Part shown: positions 42,475 to 51,101 of the stretch, in pieces
How the letters are laid out: every line of letters starts with the position of its first letter
Numbering within the stretch: position 1 is the first letter of the stretch
NCBI GenBank assembly: GCA_964399035.1
Contig: CAYNPH010000048.1
Span: 1-64,000 of the forward strand
DNA length: 64,000 bases
Origin: WAOL01 sp964399035
GTDB taxonomy: Archaea > Thermoproteota > Thermoprotei_A > Sulfolobales > NBVN01
Reading direction: 5' to 3'
Notes under the pieces: model-generated
Databases searched by the model: none
Told to the model about the DNA's origin: nothing
What the model saw: the letters and a program-made list of their open reading frames with translations, nothing else
Translations under genes and position numbers: made by a program

Positions 42475-42864
42475 GTAACCCAGCACAGGCACTTTAAATA
42501 CGTCCCCTCCAATACCTGCGACCTTACCGAGTATCCAGCTGTATGGTATGTCCCCGTCAGGCAATGGGTTATTGTCGCCTTTTATGAAATACATATATTC
42601 ATTACCTACTTTATCTATCTTCAGTACTCTGTGTATGACTAACTCCCCACCAGGTCGTTTGTATACCACAACGTCACCAACATGGATGTCACTTGGCGAT
42701 ACCTTAACGACCAGTACTAAGTCGCCAGTTTGAAGTAGTGGTTCCATGGATTTACCTTCAACTACAGCAAACATTATGCTTCCAGTCAAGTTAAGGATAA
42801 GCATAACGAATATTAACGTAGCCACTATTATCTCGGCAATTAAACCTAAGTTCTTAGGTCTCAT
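42439..42864 (-). CDS. Signal peptidase I, Sec11/ER type
   Basis: A 141-residue membrane serine protease that removes secretory signal peptides. One N-terminal membrane span (about 7-30) is followed by VEGKSMEPLLQTGDLV with the catalytic Ser and ELVIHRVLKI with the catalytic His of the archaeal/eukaryotic Sec11 type (bacterial enzymes use Lys). FIKGDNNPLPDG is the third conserved box. The C-terminus is hydrophobic. The start overlaps the stop of the upstream zinc-ribbon gene (TAATG), indicating coupled translation. Confidence 0.92.
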   Translation of the reverse strand: MRPKNLGLIAEIIVATLIFVMLILNLTGSIMFAVVEGKSMEPLLQTGDLVLVVKVSPSDIHVGDVVVYKRPGGELVIHRVLKIDKVGNEYMYFIKGDNNPLPDGDIPYSWILGKVAGIGGDVFKVPVLGYLTLGLKSILGK

Positions 42865-43169
42865 TACATTCGCTCCTCTTCATATATGTCAGAGAGATCA
42901 ACCTCAATTACGGTTCCGCCAGTCCTTTCCTCAGTTTTCTCTTTTTTTCGTCTCTTACGTCTAGTCTTGCCCTTAACTACTTCAACCTCGCCTTCAGGTC
43001 CTACCTTTAGTGTCGAGACCTTTCCACGCCATGAATAGCCACACTTAGGACATCTAAAAGAACCCATAACAGTGATTGTTATCCTTCCTTCAGCATCAGG
43101 TAATGGCGCTACGAGTTGCCATGTTCGCTCGGGTTGCACGTCTGTTCCGCAGCTGGGGCACTTGACCAC
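42864..43169 (-). CDS. Zinc-ribbon protein with basic linker
   Basis: A 101-residue protein with a split zinc ribbon: C4/C7 (CPSC) and C40/C43 (CPKCGYSWRG). A strongly basic linker (KTRRKRRKKEK) and an acidic tail (VIEVDLSDIYEEERM) follow. It resembles small crenarchaeal zinc-ribbon proteins of unknown role, plausibly nucleic-acid binding. It is translationally coupled to the signal peptidase downstream; the pairing may simply be shared expression. Confidence 0.7.
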   Translation of the reverse strand: MVKCPSCGTDVQPERTWQLVAPLPDAEGRITITVMGSFRCPKCGYSWRGKVSTLKVGPEGEVEVVKGKTRRKRRKKEKTEERTGGTVIEVDLSDIYEEERM

Positions 43170-43242
43170 GATATCACCACTACATTTTCTTGACTGAGTT
43201 TTTAGAGTTTCCGCGTTATGCGGGGGTAACTTTAGGTTGTGT

Positions 43243-43296
43243 GGTCAGAACCCAGCCTCTAATCATCACTCATCGCTTTTAACCTTCATCATTCCT
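43243..43296 (-). ncRNA. Possible C/D box sRNA
   Basis: Read leftward: C ATGATGA (43292-43286), 12-nt guide AGGTTAAAAGCG, degenerate D' ATGA (43273-43270), C' GTGATGA (43269-43263), 14-nt guide TTAGAGGCTGGGTT, D CTGA (43248-43245). Flanking GG and CC could pair. The D' box lacks its first C and directly abuts C', and the second guide is long, so this is weaker than the two other candidates. It also lies where the leader of the 43169 gene would be. Confidence 0.35.
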
Positions 43297-43377
43297 TTCT
43301 GGTAGTAGGGGATGGTAGGGTAAAAACCTTACGTCTTTTAAGTAAGGCGGGCTGGAAGCCTTAAGAGTGGTGGTGAT

Positions 43378-43617
43378 ATGGGCATAGAGGTGCTTCAAAA
43401 CTTGTGGTCCTCAATAGCCTCTGCTAACGTAAATGGTGTGGCTCAGTGGCTTGCAGTGATAGGTTTCGCGTTGATAATAATTGTTGCAGTGGGGTATGGG
43501 GTAGCAGGGTCTGTTAAATTAATTAAGATGATCTCATCAATGAGAATAAAGGAATTCTCATTATTGCTGCTGGCGTTGGGTTTCGCTTTGATAGGAATAG
43601 CCGTGGTTTTACCTTAA
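43378..43617 (+). CDS. Small two-span membrane protein
   Basis: A 79-residue protein with two hydrophobic segments (about 24-48 and 58-79), joined by a short basic loop (KLIKMISSMRIKEF). The hairpin would put both termini on the same side. GGTGGTGAT immediately precedes the ATG. No family is recognised. Its last 9 bp overlap the convergent enolase gene. Confidence 0.58.
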   Translation: MGIEVLQNLWSSIASANVNGVAQWLAVIGFALIIIVAVGYGVAGSVKLIKMISSMRIKEFSLLLLALGFALIGIAVVLP

Positions 43618-44889
43618 AAACACTTTTTTACCTGCGAAGACAGCCTCGCCGCCTAGATAGTCCTCGATCCTAAGGAGTTCATTATATTTTGCGGTTCTCT
43701 CTCCGCGTGCTGGCGCACCTGTCTTTATTAGACCTGTCTCATACGCGACCACTATGTGTGCTATTGTAGTATCTTCGCTCTCCCCTGATCTGTGACTTAT
43801 CACGGCCTTACCTCCGGAACTCAGTAGGTACCTTATGGTGTCTTCGGCCTCAGTGAACGTACCTACCTGGTTAACTTTTATTATTGCACCGTCGATGTAC
43901 CCGCCAGCGAAGTACTTCTCGGCAAGATCCTTACGCGTCACTATGATGTCGTCTCCTATGATAATCACCTTCCCAGCAAGCTTCGTTCTTAACTCCTTGA
44001 ACGGTTCGGGATCATCCTCAGCAAACGGATCCTCTAAGAGTACTAGTGGGTACTCGTCAACCAACGCAACATAATAATCGATTAACTCAGTATTGCTTAG
44101 CTTCTTCCCATCTATTTCGTATGTTTGATCACCTCTGTAGAAGTGCGATGCCGCGGCATCCATGGCTAACAGTACTTCATTACCGGGAATGTATCCAGCC
44201 CTCCTAATTGCTTCTGAGAGCGCGTTCAGTGCGTCCCTAGTAAGCTCTAGCGGGGGTGCGAATCCGCCCTCATCTCCGACGTTAATTGCGGAGGGACCGT
44301 ACCTCTCCTTTAGATACGTTTTTAGTGACTTATAGACCTCAACGGCTATGCGTATAGCGTCGCTAAACGTATCCGCACCGGCCGGGACTATCATGAACTC
44401 CTGGATACTTAATTTATTGCCTGCATGGGCACCCCCATTAATAACGTTCATTAGAGGTACAGGCAGGGTTCTAGCCCTTCTTCCTCCTAGGAACTCGAAG
44501 AGCGGTATTCCAGCAGTATCGGCGGCCGCCTTTATGACCGCTAATGACGTTGCCACACATGCGTTGCCTCCAAGCCTCGATTTATTGGGCGTCCCGTCAA
44601 CCTCAATTATCTTGCGGTCAACCTCCCTAAAGTCAGAGGAATCCATTCCGAGGATCGCTGGTGCTATATACTTATTGATGGATTCAACGGCCTTAGAGAC
44701 ACCCATCCCTCCATAAGCTTTCCCACCGTCTCGTAGATCCACGGCCTCAAGCTTACCTTTAGAAGCGCCAGCTGGTGCTATAGCCCTACCGTAACCTCCT
44801 CCCTCCGTAATCACGAGGGCCTCCACGGTGGGGTTGCCGCGGGAGTCAAGTACTTGTAGCCCTTTCACGTGCACGATGTCATACTCCAT
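43609..44889 (-). CDS. eno: Enolase
   Basis: Interconverts 2-phosphoglycerate and phosphoenolpyruvate. At 426 residues it is complete: GNPTVEALV and GRAIAPAGAS at the N-terminus, NVGDEGGFAPP, LLEDPFAEDD, the catalytic-Lys strand and SHRSGESEDTTIAHIVVA. The C-terminus KYNELLRIED is typical. It is monocistronic here, convergent with the small membrane protein and divergent from the cdv cluster. Confidence 0.97.
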   Translation of the reverse strand: MEYDIVHVKGLQVLDSRGNPTVEALVITEGGGYGRAIAPAGASKGKLEAVDLRDGGKAYGGMGVSKAVESINKYIAPAILGMDSSDFREVDRKIIEVDGTPNKSRLGGNACVATSLAVIKAAADTAGIPLFEFLGGRRARTLPVPLMNVINGGAHAGNKLSIQEFMIVPAGADTFSDAIRIAVEVYKSLKTYLKERYGPSAINVGDEGGFAPPLELTRDALNALSEAIRRAGYIPGNEVLLAMDAAASHFYRGDQTYEIDGKKLSNTELIDYYVALVDEYPLVLLEDPFAEDDPEPFKELRTKLAGKVIIIGDDIIVTRKDLAEKYFAGGYIDGAIIKVNQVGTFTEAEDTIRYLLSSGGKAVISHRSGESEDTTIAHIVVAYETGLIKTGAPARGERTAKYNELLRIEDYLGGEAVFAGKKVFLR

Positions 44890-44999
44890 TTACTTTCACC
44901 GTTGTTTAGGTGTTGGCTTAGTTATTAATTCTGCTTCATTATACTGCTTCAAGCTTCTGCTCTCGACTGGTAAGGGATTACGTCTTGTTGAGTTGTAGG

Positions 45000-45009
45000 C
45001 TTTTTAAGC
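45000..45009 (+). promoter_or_regulatory. TATA box of the cdv cluster
   Basis: CTTTTTAAGC centred 42 bp before the cdvA ATG, predicting a start near 45030 and a leader of about 15 nt that contains GGTGTGGAG. Sulfolobus cdv genes are cell-cycle regulated; nothing in this short promoter proves that here. Confidence 0.5.
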
Positions 45010-45046
45010 ATAACATAGACTGAGACCTTAAACGTGGTGTGGAGTA

Positions 45047-45754
45047 ATGGTCGTCACTATTGATCAGATTGAAAAGTTCATGGGTCAAAACGTAAAAGAT
45101 GAGTACGGCAGGATTATGGGTAAGATTCTCACGGCATTTACTGATGTGTCAGGCAATGTTGAATCCATTGAGATTGCCTTAAATGATTTCAGCTTGGAGA
45201 GGATAAGCTCTGACAGGATTAAGCTTACTCCTGACGGAGTTATAGTTCTAGCTGAGTGGAAAGTTAAGGCAATAACCACGGAGAACAAGCTTGATAGAGT
45301 GAGGAAGAGGATACGGGCTGTTGAGGAACTTTACAGGAAGGGAAGCATACCTGGCCACGCTTACGAGGAAATAAAGACGAAGCTAGAGGCTCAGTTCAAG
45401 AGCGTTAAGGATGAGGTTCGGAAGGTAAAGGATCTACTTAGGAAGAGAGCTAACGACCTAGAGGACCAGATAATCAGGCTGGAGAAGGACATATCGAACT
45501 TAATGGTACTCTACATGAGCAATGAAGTGAGTGAATCCGCATACAAGGCAGCCATAGACTACCTGAGGGACGCGAAAGCCCGGAACGCAGAGGAGAAGAA
45601 AGACGTTGAGAAGCACTTGGATCTAATAACAAAGCTTGAGTCAGAGGCAACCAGTGCGCACAGGCCTGCGCCAATCCACACGCCCGTTAAGGAGTCCAGC
45701 GAGCCTGAGGTTCAGCATGAGGGACCGATACAGGTCCAGATAATCGAGGCATAA
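45047..45754 (+). CDS. cdvA: Cell division protein CdvA
   Basis: The crenarchaeal division factor that binds membrane and DNA and recruits CdvB. Residues 1-75 form the PRC-barrel-like beta domain. Residues 80-200 are a long coiled coil (RVRKRIRAVEELYRKG to VEKHLDLITKLESE). A Pro/Glu-rich linker leads to the C-terminal EGPIQVQIIEA, which fits the short ESCRT-III-binding peptide that docks on CdvB's winged helix. At 235 residues it is normal. It is the first gene of the cdvA-cdvB-cdvC cluster. Confidence 0.95.
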   Translation: MVVTIDQIEKFMGQNVKDEYGRIMGKILTAFTDVSGNVESIEIALNDFSLERISSDRIKLTPDGVIVLAEWKVKAITTENKLDRVRKRIRAVEELYRKGSIPGHAYEEIKTKLEAQFKSVKDEVRKVKDLLRKRANDLEDQIIRLEKDISNLMVLYMSNEVSESAYKAAIDYLRDAKARNAEEKKDVEKHLDLITKLESEATSAHRPAPIHTPVKESSEPEVQHEGPIQVQIIEA

Positions 45755-45798
45755 ACAAACCACTAACAAAACCCAACAGGTGAGGGGAGGGTTGGAAG

Positions 45799-46668
45799 GT
45801 GAGTTTTACAATAGGTGAGAAAGGGGGCGGGCTGAGGAGGCTGCTCTTCCTTATTAGATGGGGAGCTAAGAGTAAGGGTGATGCCAGAAGCAAGAGGAAC
45901 GTGATAGCGGGGCTTATCTCGAGCATCGAAATAGTAAAGACGGACCTGGAGGAGAGCATAACTAGGCTCAAGAAGAGACACGGTCACCTAGTGAAACAGG
46001 CAATATCGTCTATGTTAAGGAAGGAGAACGATAGGGCTCTCATATACGCTAACGAAGCAATACAGGTCCGACGCGTAGTAAAGAAACTCCTTGTAGCTGA
46101 GAAGGTACTAGAGCAGGTTAAGCTAAGGCTGGAGACTATAGAGAACATAAGTAACTTACCTGGGTCGATGGTTGAGGCAGTTAATCTGCTCATGGCTGCT
46201 AAGGACTATGTGCAGGGAGTCATGCCAAGCATGGCGTACAGCTTAGAGAACCTAATTTCCAAAGCAAGAACTGTGGTAGCTGAAACCACGGACGCCGTCG
46301 ATATAAACGCTGAGGCAGCCATAGAGTACACTCCTGAGGCAAAGAAACTTCTAGAGGACATCGAGAGGATAGCGGAGGAGACCGTAAAGAATCAATTACC
46401 CGAAATCCCGTTAGGACTCATGACCCCAGGACAGAGTAAGGGTCTAGAAGTGCGAATTAAAGAGAACGCAATGAAGGTGAGTGCCGCACCAAAGATAAGC
46501 GTCAGGAAGCCAAGGCCTGACGAGATAGACAGGGCAGTACTGGAGTATATACTCACACACGGGGGCTTCGTCGATATTGGCGACCTAGCGACTAAATTAG
46601 GGGTTGGGAAGCAGGACATAATGTCATCTCTCCACAGGCTAAAGGAACAGAATAAGATAACGTTCTAA
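45799..46668 (+). CDS. cdvB: ESCRT-III-like cell division protein CdvB
   Basis: Forms the constricting filament in archaeal cytokinesis. Residues 1-190 are the ESCRT-III helical core (basic helix 1 with LRRLLFLIRWGAKSKG, then SITRLKKRHGHLVKQA and following). A linker containing KPRPDEIDRAVL leads to a C-terminal winged helix (about 240-289: ILTHGGFVDIGDLATKLGV, SSLHRLKEQNKITF). The winged helix is the CdvA-binding part that distinguishes CdvB from its CdvB1-B3 paralogues. GTG is the start. It is 44 bp after cdvA. Confidence 0.95.
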   Translation: MSFTIGEKGGGLRRLLFLIRWGAKSKGDARSKRNVIAGLISSIEIVKTDLEESITRLKKRHGHLVKQAISSMLRKENDRALIYANEAIQVRRVVKKLLVAEKVLEQVKLRLETIENISNLPGSMVEAVNLLMAAKDYVQGVMPSMAYSLENLISKARTVVAETTDAVDINAEAAIEYTPEAKKLLEDIERIAEETVKNQLPEIPLGLMTPGQSKGLEVRIKENAMKVSAAPKISVRKPRPDEIDRAVLEYILTHGGFVDIGDLATKLGVGKQDIMSSLHRLKEQNKITF

Positions 46669-46693
46669 ACGGCGGGCCTAAAGGGTGGGGGCA

Positions 46694-47842
46694 ATGAGCA
46701 GCAACGCATTGCCTTACTTAGAGGATATGGCCCGCCGTTACGCTATCCAAGCGGTAATGCATGATAGGGAGGGAAACTTCGGCGAGGCCGTCAAATACTA
46801 CAAGAACGCTATAAGGGTATTAACGAAAATAATACAGCTATATCCCGACAATGGTTTAAATGCCATATACAAGGACTGGATAAGGCAGTACAAGAAGAGG
46901 ATAAAAGATCTCGAAAGCTTGCGCACGACCCTAGTCCCGGCAGGAGGTCCCAAGCCACCAGGAAGTGATGAGGAAGACGTTAATGAGTTAGTGCTTAAGG
47001 AGAAGCCTGAAGTCACGTTCAATGACATAGCTGACCTTGAGCATGCCAAGAAGGCGATAAGGGAGGCGATAATATTCCCAACAAAGAGACCAGATCTCTT
47101 CCCACCACAGCTCGGATGGCCTAGGGGGATACTGCTCTTTGGACCACCTGGTTGTGGTAAGACGTTACTGGCGGCTGCCGTGGCGAACGAGATAGACGGT
47201 GTATTCATGCAAATAGACGCAGCATCCATAATGTCGAAGTGGTTAGGTGAGGCTGAAGGTAAAGTAGCTAAGTTATTTAGGAAAGCTAGGGAGTTGTCGG
47301 CTCAAGGGAAGCCAGTCATAATATTCATAGACGAGGTAGATTCGCTCCTAGGAACCTTCAATACTGAGGTGGGTGGGGAAGTCAGGGTTAGGAATCAATT
47401 CCTACAGGAGATGGACGGACTGTTGAGTAAGTCAAAGAAGACGTTCATATATGTTATTGCGGCCACGAATAAGCCATGGAAACTTGATAAGGCCTTCATT
47501 AGGAGATTTCAAAGGAGAATATATGTTCCACCACCTAATAGAGAAGCTAGGGTTCAGCTACTGAGGTTACTCACCAAGAACATAAAACTAGCGCCTGACG
47601 TTGACTTTGAGCTACTAGCCGACATGCTGGAGGGGTACTCGGGGAGTGACATAAGAGACGTCGTCATGGCGGCACACCTCAGGGTAATAACGGAGTTGTT
47701 TGAGAAGAACGGAGGAGAGGGGGATCCAAGACCAGTAACGCTGGAGGACTTTAAAGTAGCTCTTGAGAGTATAAAGCCAAGTATCAACAAGGATCTCATT
47801 AAGGTATATGAGGCATGGTATGAGAAGTTTAAGGCCGAGTGA
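46694..47842 (+). CDS. cdvC: Vps4-like AAA ATPase CdvC
   Basis: Disassembles CdvB/ESCRT-III polymers. Residues 1-75 are the MIT domain (YLEDMARRYAIQAV ... YYKNAIRVLTKIIQLYP). The linker leads to the AAA domain with Walker A GPPGCGKT, Walker B IIFIDEVDSLLG, sensor ATNKPW and the arginine-finger region RRFQRRIYVPPP. The Vps4 C-terminal helix (LIKVYEAWYEKF) is present. ATG 46694 is preferred over GTG 46685 because GGTGGGGG precedes it. It is the last gene of the cdv cluster, followed by a terminator-like hairpin. Confidence 0.96.
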   Translation: MSSNALPYLEDMARRYAIQAVMHDREGNFGEAVKYYKNAIRVLTKIIQLYPDNGLNAIYKDWIRQYKKRIKDLESLRTTLVPAGGPKPPGSDEEDVNELVLKEKPEVTFNDIADLEHAKKAIREAIIFPTKRPDLFPPQLGWPRGILLFGPPGCGKTLLAAAVANEIDGVFMQIDAASIMSKWLGEAEGKVAKLFRKARELSAQGKPVIIFIDEVDSLLGTFNTEVGGEVRVRNQFLQEMDGLLSKSKKTFIYVIAATNKPWKLDKAFIRRFQRRIYVPPPNREARVQLLRLLTKNIKLAPDVDFELLADMLEGYSGSDIRDVVMAAHLRVITELFEKNGGEGDPRPVTLEDFKVALESIKPSINKDLIKVYEAWYEKFKAE

Positions 47843-47870
47843 GCCCCCACCTAAAATTTAATGAACGCCA

Positions 47871-47902
47871 CACTCACCCCATGAGTGAGAAAGCTCGTTT
47901 TT
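47871..47902 (+). terminator. Terminator-like hairpin after cdvC
   Basis: CACTCA (47871-47876) and TGAGTG (47882-47887) form a perfect 6-bp stem with a 5-nt loop, followed within about 10 nt by TTTTT (47898-47902). Archaeal termination depends mainly on the T-run; the hairpin may stabilise the cdv transcript 3' end. Confidence 0.45.
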
Positions 47903-47960
47903 CCCTGTTAAAATCGTTTTAAGGTGGGATGCCGGATCTAAGCTTACTCGTTGTTTCTTT

Positions 47961-48653
47961 TCAATACTTGGCATGTTTAAGTATTCTGTCTAGTAGCTGA
48001 TCCTCTGTCGGCGGACCTACGAACTCAACGGATCTATTTATGGCGACAGTAGGTACTGTCATTACATTATACATGTCGGCAATATCAGGGTTCTCGTAAG
48101 CCTCTATGGTCTTACTTACTATGGATTTCTTGCCGCTACGATAGGATTCATATGCAAACATGTTCGACAGTAAAGATGCATATGGACAGTAGGGACATGT
48201 GGGAGTCACTACAACATCAATGATCATTTTCCTAGAAATTTTTGAGAGCATGGATTTCGTGCGCTCACTAAGACCGGAATCCCCTGTCCCTATTCTGATA
48301 ATAGTTTCAATGAACCCCCTAACCTCTTCGCCCGCTGGCATACCCACGTATCTTATGTATCCGTCCAATAGTATCACTGTTGGCACCCTATCTACGCCAT
48401 ATTTTGCGAAAATCTCTCTCTTATCTTTGCTATACCTAACTACTTCATGCTTTACTAGAGGTTCTCCACCCTTTCGGGGACTAGCTCTAACTACTAACTC
48501 AATTAAGTCAACAGTGTTACCACAATATCTACAGTTTTCAGCTATAAACGTTACTATCCTAACAGGGTTACGTATTTCACTAAGCACATTCTTTAGCTCC
48601 TCGATATCGGTCTCACTTAACGGTACCTCAAACATGCTGTCTATGTTATACAT
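47961..48653 (-). CDS. Protein disulfide oxidoreductase (glutaredoxin-like, two Trx folds)
   Basis: A 230-residue PDO of the type that maintains intracellular disulfides in hyperthermophiles. Two thioredoxin folds each carry a redox motif: CRYC (41-44) and CPYC (153-156). The cis-Pro loops DRVPTVILLDG and MTVPTVAIN accompany them. CPYC is the catalytically dominant site in studied homologues. It has an isolated gene, convergent with cdvC. Confidence 0.93.
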   Translation of the reverse strand: MYNIDSMFEVPLSETDIEELKNVLSEIRNPVRIVTFIAENCRYCGNTVDLIELVVRASPRKGGEPLVKHEVVRYSKDKREIFAKYGVDRVPTVILLDGYIRYVGMPAGEEVRGFIETIIRIGTGDSGLSERTKSMLSKISRKMIIDVVVTPTCPYCPYASLLSNMFAYESYRSGKKSIVSKTIEAYENPDIADMYNVMTVPTVAINRSVEFVGPPTEDQLLDRILKHAKY

Positions 48654-48750
48654 TCCTGTTCACCTTAAGGACTTATGTTTGCTGGAGTTATAAATATTAA
48701 GTTTAGACTAGTAAAAATTAATTAACAGTAATAGTGACTGTATGTTCAAG

Positions 48751-49731
48751 TTACGGCGATAAGGAAACTATGAAATTAGTAATCCTTGACCACCACCTCT
48801 CTATGGAGGTATCTACTACCATGTATGAGGCTCTGCTATTATAGTATGGAGGACCTAATCTACTAAAAAGAGTAACAACTCTACCTCCGTGATTAAGCTT
48901 AAAGCCTCGATCTACCGCCTCATGTCCTCGAATGACAACATTAAACCTAAATGTGTGCAAGAACCACTCTGTGACGGGCTTGCCGAATAAGTACCCAACT
49001 CCTCGAGGAGATGGGATTCTGCTGTGGTTAGATTCTATGGGGTCATTCCAGAGGATCTCAGTCATGATCTTGAAATATTCACTATGTGATTTGCCCATGA
49101 AATACTCTACTAAGCTAACCTCTTTTTTAAAGGTCTCCGTAGGCAAGCCCCCGTGAAGTGCCACGAAATTATTCCTAACTATAAACACTAATGGAAGACT
49201 ATCGAAAATTTCTAAGGATTTCTTGTAAACCTCTAAGCCTCTGATATACCCGTACCTAGACCGCAAAACGCTGGGGTAGTCATGTGGGTAAGGTTTTAGG
49301 TTCTCGGGTGGTTCGTGATTGCCTCTAAGCAAGATAACTGAGTCGGGAAACTCTCTCTTAAGCATTAGTACGGTCAGGAACGTCTCTACTTGATGATCTC
49401 CCCGATCTACGTAGTCCCCGAGGAAGACAAGTGTAAGTTCACCCTTAGCAAGTCTCTCGTGGGATGTTCTTGAGAGTATAATCCTTAACGTACTTAGATC
49501 CCCATGTAAGTCTCCGATAATTAAGAAAGGCGTGTTTGGTGGTGCTTCAACGATCCACCGACCGTTGCGGCTTTTTTGTTCAGCCTCAAGCGTTGTCAGC
49601 GCTTCCTCTAGGAGCTTCATAACGGAGTTATATTCCGTCGATATTTCTTCAGCCCTCCTGACGACCCAGTCAAGGTTTCTCAAGACTATCGCCCTCCCGG
49701 GTGATGTGTTTTCTAAGCGTAAACAATACAT
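48751..49731 (-). CDS. PPP-family serine/threonine protein phosphatase
   Basis: A 326-residue metallophosphatase of the PP1/PP2A type found in some crenarchaea. All three signature motifs are intact: GDLHG (73-77), GDYVDRG (105-111) and RGNHE (136-140). Downstream ligands lie in FVALHGGLP and VIRGHEAVD. An N-terminal helical region of about 65 residues precedes the core. It removes phosphate from Ser/Thr of protein substrates; partners are unknown. Confidence 0.92.
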   Translation of the reverse strand: MYCLRLENTSPGRAIVLRNLDWVVRRAEEISTEYNSVMKLLEEALTTLEAEQKSRNGRWIVEAPPNTPFLIIGDLHGDLSTLRIILSRTSHERLAKGELTLVFLGDYVDRGDHQVETFLTVLMLKREFPDSVILLRGNHEPPENLKPYPHDYPSVLRSRYGYIRGLEVYKKSLEIFDSLPLVFIVRNNFVALHGGLPTETFKKEVSLVEYFMGKSHSEYFKIMTEILWNDPIESNHSRIPSPRGVGYLFGKPVTEWFLHTFRFNVVIRGHEAVDRGFKLNHGGRVVTLFSRLGPPYYNSRASYMVVDTSIERWWSRITNFIVSLSP

Positions 49732-49839
49732 GAATAATTAAAACGTTAGGCTTTTATTAATTCGGGATGAACCTCCGGATCCAAAAGATGAAGGAGGTTA
49801 GTTCACGTTAAGTACTAGCCAGGAGTGTGACGGAAAGGA

Positions 49840-50334
49840 ATGGGTAACTGGAGCTTAAGAAAAATGAGTTTGACAAAGTTCATGAACGTCATGGAGGGAG
49901 TGATTAGTAGTGACTCCCTAGCCACGATATTCGCTATGGCGGATGAGGAATGCACTAGAAGAATTGTGTTGCACTTCAAGGTCTCTGGGTGCGAGCCCTT
50001 GAACGAGGCTAGTTTACTTATAACGTACGTTCCATACGCAGACATTGTGGAGCCGTTGCGCTTGGAAATAAGGATTAACCCAGATAAGGTATCGGCACGG
50101 GAATTCATGAGTAACCAATATAACGAGCTAGTAAGGCTGGGAGCGCAAGTAGCTATAGATAAGGATGGCGTATATGCTACATTCAAAGTGCAGGAAGGGG
50201 AAGACCTAGTAGGATTCATTCGTAGGACTCTGGATCTGGTTTGTGAGGTTTTTAACGATAAGAAAGGTAACAAAGAACCCAACCTAACTTATGATGGTTT
50301 CACGCTGGTGAGAGAATGGGTAAATTGTACTTAG
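49840..50334 (+). CDS. Hypothetical protein, 164 aa
   Basis: An alpha/beta protein with no recognised family. Beta-rich segments RRIVLHFKVSGCEP, ASLLITYVPYAD and EPLRLEIRINPDK are followed by AREFMSNQYNELVRLGAQVAI and YATFKVQEGEDLVGFIRRTLD. The first eight residues may be extra; ATG 49864 is an alternative start. It overlaps the diphthine synthase gene by 19 bp, so co-translation is likely. A Met-rich helix and the absence of metal ligands give no functional hint. Confidence 0.6.
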   Translation: MGNWSLRKMSLTKFMNVMEGVISSDSLATIFAMADEECTRRIVLHFKVSGCEPLNEASLLITYVPYADIVEPLRLEIRINPDKVSAREFMSNQYNELVRLGAQVAIDKDGVYATFKVQEGEDLVGFIRRTLDLVCEVFNDKKGNKEPNLTYDGFTLVREWVNCT

Positions 50335-51101
50335 TAGGATTAGGGTTATGCCCTGACCTTATTACATTAAGAGGGCTTGAGAAAGTCAGGGAAGCACGTA
50401 AAGTATACCTAGATGTCTACACGAGCTCCTTCCCTGGCTCCATAGATGATATTAAGAAGATTGTCGGACGTGACGACATAGCATTAGCTAATCGAAGCAT
50501 ACTCGAAGAACGGAGCTCTGAAATCATACAGGAGCTCGAGTATGGGGATGTCGCGTTACTAGTTATAGGGAACCCTCTACTAGCGACTACCCATGTATCC
50601 TTACTTATAGAAGCGAGAAGTAAGGGATATAGCTTTGAGGTTGTGCCCGCACCCGGTATCATACCCAATGCCCTGTTGCTTGCTGGCTTAATGATATATA
50701 AGATCGGTAAGCCAGTTACGCTAACATACCCTCGGGAAGGTATCGTTTCAGAGTACCCGTATGACGTCATCAAGGACAACGACTCACGGAATCTCCACAC
50801 CATACTGTTGCTTGAGATGGACATGGAGAAAGGCATAATGATGACCATACCCGAGGCAGTGAAGCTACTATTCAGATTAGAGAGCATAAGAGGGGAGGGC
50901 GTCATTAGCGACGACCGTAAGGCAGTCGCTGTTTCTGCACTGGGTTCTCCTAAGCAACGTATATGTCCACGTAAGCTTAAGGAACTCCTTAACTATGAGG
51001 GGGAGGGTCCGCACACACTAATATTAGTATCCCCTAAGCCCCACTTTATGGAGGAGGAGGCGCTCACGGTGATAGGAAATGAGTTCTGCAGAGAACCTTG
51101 A
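50316..51101 (+). CDS. dphB: Diphthine synthase
   Basis: The SAM-dependent methyltransferase (Dph5) that methylates the modified histidine of elongation factor 2 during diphthamide synthesis. The N-terminus LYLVGLGLCPDLITLRG, the SAM-site stretch VALLVIGNPLLATTH and the APGIIPNALLLAGL loop are typical of the tetrapyrrole-methylase fold. Length 261 is normal. It overlaps genes on both sides (19 bp upstream, 23 bp downstream), forming a tight three-gene operon. Confidence 0.95.
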   Translation: MGKLYLVGLGLCPDLITLRGLEKVREARKVYLDVYTSSFPGSIDDIKKIVGRDDIALANRSILEERSSEIIQELEYGDVALLVIGNPLLATTHVSLLIEARSKGYSFEVVPAPGIIPNALLLAGLMIYKIGKPVTLTYPREGIVSEYPYDVIKDNDSRNLHTILLLEMDMEKGIMMTIPEAVKLLFRLESIRGEGVISDDRKAVAVSALGSPKQRICPRKLKELLNYEGEGPHTLILVSPKPHFMEEEALTVIGNEFCREP

